DNA from: RGIG4576 sp964606575
GTDB lineage: Bacteria > Bacteroidota > Bacteroidia > Bacteroidales > Muribaculaceae
Direction of reading: 5' to 3'
Assembly: GCA_964606575.1 (NCBI GenBank)
Contig: CAZSHA010000002.1
Coordinates: forward strand, 1-64,000
Length of the DNA stretch: 64,000 nt
The position numbers and the translations under genes are program-made. Shown here one piece after another: positions 61,033-64,000 of this stretch. The first letter of the stretch is position 1. Each line of letters starts with the position of its first letter. The notes beneath the pieces were generated by a model. It did not search any database. It saw only the letters and a program-made list of their open reading frames with translations, and had not been told where the DNA came from.

Positions 61033-61061
61033 GTGTGAACGAGCGATTTTTAGTAATTTTG
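61030..61061 (+). promoter_or_regulatory. Promoter of the PlsC-like acyltransferase operon
   Basis: TTTG (61030-61033), a 20-base spacer, and TAATTTTG (61054-61061): an exact match to the Bacteroidetes consensus. The -33 box overlaps the terminator T tract. Confidence 0.85.
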
Positions 61062-61120
61062 TAGCCAAGCATGTAACTTGCGTTAAATGTGCATGCTAAT
61101 AAAGTGAAACACTACAAAAG

Positions 61121-61951
61121 ATGGAAGATAATATAATAAAACCTAAAGTTCTCGATTATGACGATATATGCAAACTAGCTCCTTTTTTCAATGGGAAAGA
61201 GAAGTTGGTTAATTTCTTGTTCAAGATGTTGAAAGTGGACAAAGTGAACAAGCTGCATGAAGACAACTATAAAACACCTGGAGCTCCATTCACTAAGGGC
61301 TTGTTGAAAGATTTGGGTATTACGGTGGTGATTGAGAATAAGGAAATTTTGGATAAATTGCCTGAAGGCTCGTTTATAACGGTGTCTAATCATCCATTCG
61401 GAGCTTTGGACGGAATCATGTTGATAAGTATTTTAGCATCAATCCGCTCCGATTTCAAGGTTATGGTGAATTTGATACTGAATTACATAACGGCGATGCG
61501 TGAGAATTTCATTGCTGTAGACCCTGTAGCAACTAATGACCCTGCGAAGAAGGCTGTTACTATGAGAGGAATTCGTGAGGCGATGATGCATGTGAAAAAT
61601 GGACATCCGCTAGGATTCTTTCCTGCTGGTTCTGTGGCGAAGATAAACGGAAAATTAAAGATTGACGACCGAGATTGGCAGCCGTCGATCATACGCCTTA
61701 TACAGCAACTTAAAGTGCCTGTGATACCTATATATTTTCATGGGTATAATTCGATGTTGTCGTATGTTATGGGTAGGATATGCTGGCCTTTACGCTCGTT
61801 GATGTTGCCGTCGGAGGTGTTTAAGAAGAAAGGAAAGACTTTAAGGGTGACAATTGGCAATCCTATAAGTGTGGAAGAACAATCCCAGTACAAGACGGTG
61901 GAAGAACTTACAAAGTTCTTGAAAGATACAACTTTCTCATTGAAGAAATAA
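61121..61951 (+). CDS. PlsC-like lysophospholipid/ornithine-lipid acyltransferase
   Basis: 276 residues. VSNHPFGALDGIM (His91, Asp97) is the catalytic signature of hemolysin/OlsB-type acyltransferases, and FPAGSVAK is the second conserved block. These enzymes acylate lyso-lipids at the inner membrane, including ornithine or glycine lipids in Bacteroidetes. It starts a unit with the sigma-54 activator (gap 4 bases). Confidence 0.85.
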   Translation: MEDNIIKPKVLDYDDICKLAPFFNGKEKLVNFLFKMLKVDKVNKLHEDNYKTPGAPFTKGLLKDLGITVVIENKEILDKLPEGSFITVSNHPFGALDGIMLISILASIRSDFKVMVNLILNYITAMRENFIAVDPVATNDPAKKAVTMRGIREAMMHVKNGHPLGFFPAGSVAKINGKLKIDDRDWQPSIIRLIQQLKVPVIPIYFHGYNSMLSYVMGRICWPLRSLMLPSEVFKKKGKTLRVTIGNPISVEEQSQYKTVEELTKFLKDTTFSLKK

Positions 61952-61955
61952 TATA

Positions 61956-63248
61956 ATGATAGACGAGATTTCTCCTGACATATTAAAAGCTAAACAGAGG
62001 TATTCTATAATAGGAAACGCGTCGGCGCTAGTGAATGCCGTGGGCAGGGCTATACAGGTAGCTCCTATTGACTTGTCGGTGCTGATTATAGGTGAGAGCG
62101 GCTCGGGGAAAGAGTTTTTCCCCAACATTATACATGACTATAGCGCGCGCAAGCATAGTAGGTATATAGCCGTGAATTGCGGGGCTATTCCAGAAGGTAC
62201 GATAGATTCTGAGTTGTTTGGTCATGAGAAGGGTGCGTTCACAGGTGCAATATCTTCCCGTAAGGGATATTTTGAGGAAGCCGATGGCGGTACAATATTC
62301 CTTGATGAGGTGGCAGAACTTCCGCTTACTACCCAAGCTCGCTTATTGCGTGTGCTTGAGAGCGGGGAATATATAAAGGTAGGCTCGTCGACGGTACAAA
62401 AGACCAATATACGTGTTGTTGCGGCGACAAATAAAGATATGCTGCAGGCAGTAAAAGATGGTAAATTCCGTGAGGACTTGTATTATCGTTTGTCGACTAT
62501 ACTTATACAAGTGCCGCCTTTACGCTCACGTGGAAATGACATTCTGTTGCTTGCGAGGAAGTTTGCTGGTGATTTTGCCGAGAAATATAGGATGCCTAAC
62601 ATAAGATTGCTTGATGATGCTAAAAACGTGCTGTTGAGCTATCGTTGGCCTGGAAATGTTCGTCAGCTTAAAAATGTGATTGAGCAGTTGTCGCTTTTTG
62701 AGGCTGGAAATTCTATAGATGGCGAGCAGATTAAAAAGTATCTGCCGCAGTATAGCACCGAATATAAGCCAGCTGTAGCATCGGCTTCATCGTTCAATTA
62801 CAATCAGGAGCGCGAATTGTTGTTCAAGATGTTGTTCAAGATGCAGAATGACATAGATGAATTGCGTAGCCAGCTAGAGCAAGGGCGTCATGTGGCAGAA
62901 ACTCGTCATATTGATTCTGGCTCTCGTGAAATGCCTGTGCATCGGTCGCATTCGCTCATGCGTTATCCTTCGTTTGAGAAGCAGCCAGTGACCAAAGAAG
63001 TTGAATATCGTGAGGTTATTGTGGATGACAAGGACGATGGATCTATAGTATCGCAACCGCATCANNNNNNNNNNCAAGAGGGTGTGCTGTTGAGTGATGT
63101 TAACAAGATGACGCTTGAAGACACGGAGAGGGAAACGATACGCCGTTCGCTTGAGCGTAATGGAGGGAAACGCCGTCGCACAGCCGAAGAGTTAAATATT
63201 TCAGAACGCACGCTTTATCGTAAGATAAAGGAGTATGGTTTGGATTGA
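61956..63248 (+). CDS. Sigma-54-dependent transcriptional activator
   Basis: 430 residues without a receiver domain. AAA+ activator domain: Walker A GESGSGKE (46-53), GAFTGA sigma-54-contact loop (93-98), Walker B GGTIFLDEVAELP, and R-finger region RSRGND. The C-terminal FIS-type helix-turn-helix reads GGKRRRTAEELNISERTLYRKIKEY. Ten N bases (63065-63074) fall in the linker; the frame resumes correctly. The putative regulator lies directly upstream of lptE, as in other Bacteroidetes. Confidence 0.9.
   Translation: MIDEISPDILKAKQRYSIIGNASALVNAVGRAIQVAPIDLSVLIIGESGSGKEFFPNIIHDYSARKHSRYIAVNCGAIPEGTIDSELFGHEKGAFTGAISSRKGYFEEADGGTIFLDEVAELPLTTQARLLRVLESGEYIKVGSSTVQKTNIRVVAATNKDMLQAVKDGKFREDLYYRLSTILIQVPPLRSRGNDILLLARKFAGDFAEKYRMPNIRLLDDAKNVLLSYRWPGNVRQLKNVIEQLSLFEAGNSIDGEQIKKYLPQYSTEYKPAVASASSFNYNQERELLFKMLFKMQNDIDELRSQLEQGRHVAETRHIDSGSREMPVHRSHSLMRYPSFEKQPVTKEVEYREVIVDDKDDGSIVSQPHXXXXQEGVLLSDVNKMTLEDTERETIRRSLERNGGKRRRTAEELNISERTLYRKIKEYGLD
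63065..63074. other. Assembly gap of ten N
   Basis: Ten unknown bases inside the sigma-54 activator gene. Both sides are open in one frame, so the true gap is probably 10 bases or 10 plus a multiple of 3. Confidence 0.99.
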
Positions 63249-63272
63249 TACAATATAAATTAAGGAATCGTC

Positions 63273-63785
63273 ATGGTAAAACGTATAATATTCTCGTTGG
63301 TGTCGCTTGTGCTTGTCTTTCAGTCTTGTAGCGTGAGCTATAAGTTCAATGGGGCAGCGTTGGATTATGATATTTATAAGACTATTGCCATATCGCAATT
63401 CCCTATACGTGCGGCACTGGTTTATCCACCGTTGCAACAAACCTTCGAGAACCAAATAAATGATATGATAACACGCCAGACGCGTTTACGTGTGGTGGAT
63501 TCAAATAACACTGATTTACGGTTGGAAGGAGAAATAACAGGGTATAGCCTAAGTCCCCAAGCTGTAAACGAGGATGCTTATGCTTCTAAAACACGTCTTA
63601 CTATAACGGTGCGTGTGAAGTATATTAATAACAAGCAAGAAGGTCAAGACGTGGATCAGACATTCTCTGCATATAGGGATTTTTCAAGCGATGAGATGCT
63701 CACCGACGTGCAAGACGAATTGTGTACGCAGATAAGCAAAGAGCTTGCCGACCTTATATTTAATGCAACGATAGGTAATTGGTAA
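63273..63785 (+). CDS. lptE: LptE-family LPS-assembly lipoprotein
   Basis: 170 residues. The leader ends in VFQSC (lipobox, Cys19), followed by the Bacteroidetes LptE signature SYKFNGAALDYDIYKTIAI and the alternating strands TDLRLEGEITGYSL and KTRLTITVRVKYIN. LptE plugs LptD and helps insert LPS in the outer membrane. It lies 24 bases after the sigma-54 activator. Confidence 0.85.
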   Translation: MVKRIIFSLVSLVLVFQSCSVSYKFNGAALDYDIYKTIAISQFPIRAALVYPPLQQTFENQINDMITRQTRLRVVDSNNTDLRLEGEITGYSLSPQAVNEDAYASKTRLTITVRVKYINNKQEGQDVDQTFSAYRDFSSDEMLTDVQDELCTQISKELADLIFNATIGNW

Positions 63786-63804
63786 CACAGTTAAAAATAA
63801 TATT

Positions 63805-64000
63805 ATGAATAGCTTGCAGGATTTGTTAGAAGACTCGTCTAAAGCTGTTACTAGAGAATGGCTTGATGAAGTGTGGAGTAAATATCCTTATTTTACGCTT
63901 CCTGCGCTTTTGTATCTGCATAGGAACAAGGATAAGGGAGGCTTAGATGATGGCATATTGCGAAAACTTGCAATATCTTCGCCTGACCGCAAGGCATTAT
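63805..64000 (+). CDS. Conserved hypothetical protein, 5' part
   Basis: Partial: 65 codons before the window ends. MNSLQDLLEDSSKAVTREWLD opens a helical soluble protein that in many Bacteroidetes sits between lptE and secG. Starts 19 bases after lptE. Function not known. Confidence 0.6.
   Translation, partial: MNSLQDLLEDSSKAVTREWLDEVWSKYPYFTLPALLYLHRNKDKGGLDDGILRKLAISSPDRKAL

Noticed and set aside
1..64000. CRISPR arrays, insertion sequences, integrases, rRNA operons
   Set aside because: No regularly spaced direct repeats, transposase or integrase motifs, or rRNA sequence were found.

Overview
The window looks like the chromosome of a member of the order Bacteroidales; the family cannot be fixed from this sequence alone. 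Evidence: many genes are preceded by the Bacteroidetes -7 box TAnnTTTG, several with TTTG 20 bases upstream. There is an ArgF'-type (N-acylornithine) carbamoyltransferase, two PorZ-like type IX secretion proteins, a WbqC-like protein, a Bacteroidetes-style LptE operon and secreted proteins with type IX-like C-terminal domains. A 10-base run of N at 63065-63074 shows that this is a draft scaffold.

Layout. 1-8040 (minus): WbqC-like protein, signal peptidase I, and two PorZ paralogues on either side of an acyltransferase. 8205-23232: MscS/YbdG channel, a membrane glycosyltransferase and a UDP-galactopyranose-mutase-like flavoprotein whose start is put out of frame by five TATTG repeats, purine permease, lipoprotein, QueG, polysaccharide deacetylase, large DUF2723 glycosyltransferase, CE7 esterase, DUF456 protein, histidine kinase and a CAU tRNA. 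23350-30202: MATE exporter, NadB, a solitary type IIG-like restriction-modification enzyme and a GNAT-like protein. 30336-36507: operon of three secreted surface proteins behind a leader with a long inverted repeat, then a zinc-ribbon membrane protein and a 30-residue membrane peptide. 36591-47712: housekeeping and envelope genes (PolA, prenyl synthase, RNase HII, epimerase, LD-carboxypeptidase, radical SAM, glycosyltransferase, DUF389) ending in tRNA-Pro(CGG).

47713-58611 is an AT-rich island between tRNA-Pro and argF'. It holds a possible structured RNA and one tightly packed operon: a vWA-like lipoprotein, a multi-span membrane protein, a tubulin/FtsZ-like GTPase, a large protein of unknown fold, an actin/Hsp70-like ATPase, a coiled-coil lipoprotein, a MotA/ExbB-like channel protein with a long coiled coil, a MotB/OmpA-like partner, a small lipoprotein and a trypsin-like protease. 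I read it as an envelope-spanning, ion-driven machine controlled by two cytoskeletal-type NTPases. It may be related to a predicted FtsZ-like/vWA/OmpA membrane-remodelling system, and it shares the MotA/MotB logic of Zorya defence. Two likely one-base frame breaks occur inside the operon.

58802-64000 (plus): argF', a secreted barrel-like protein, a PlsC-like acyltransferase, a sigma-54 activator (with the N gap), LptE and the start of the next conserved gene.
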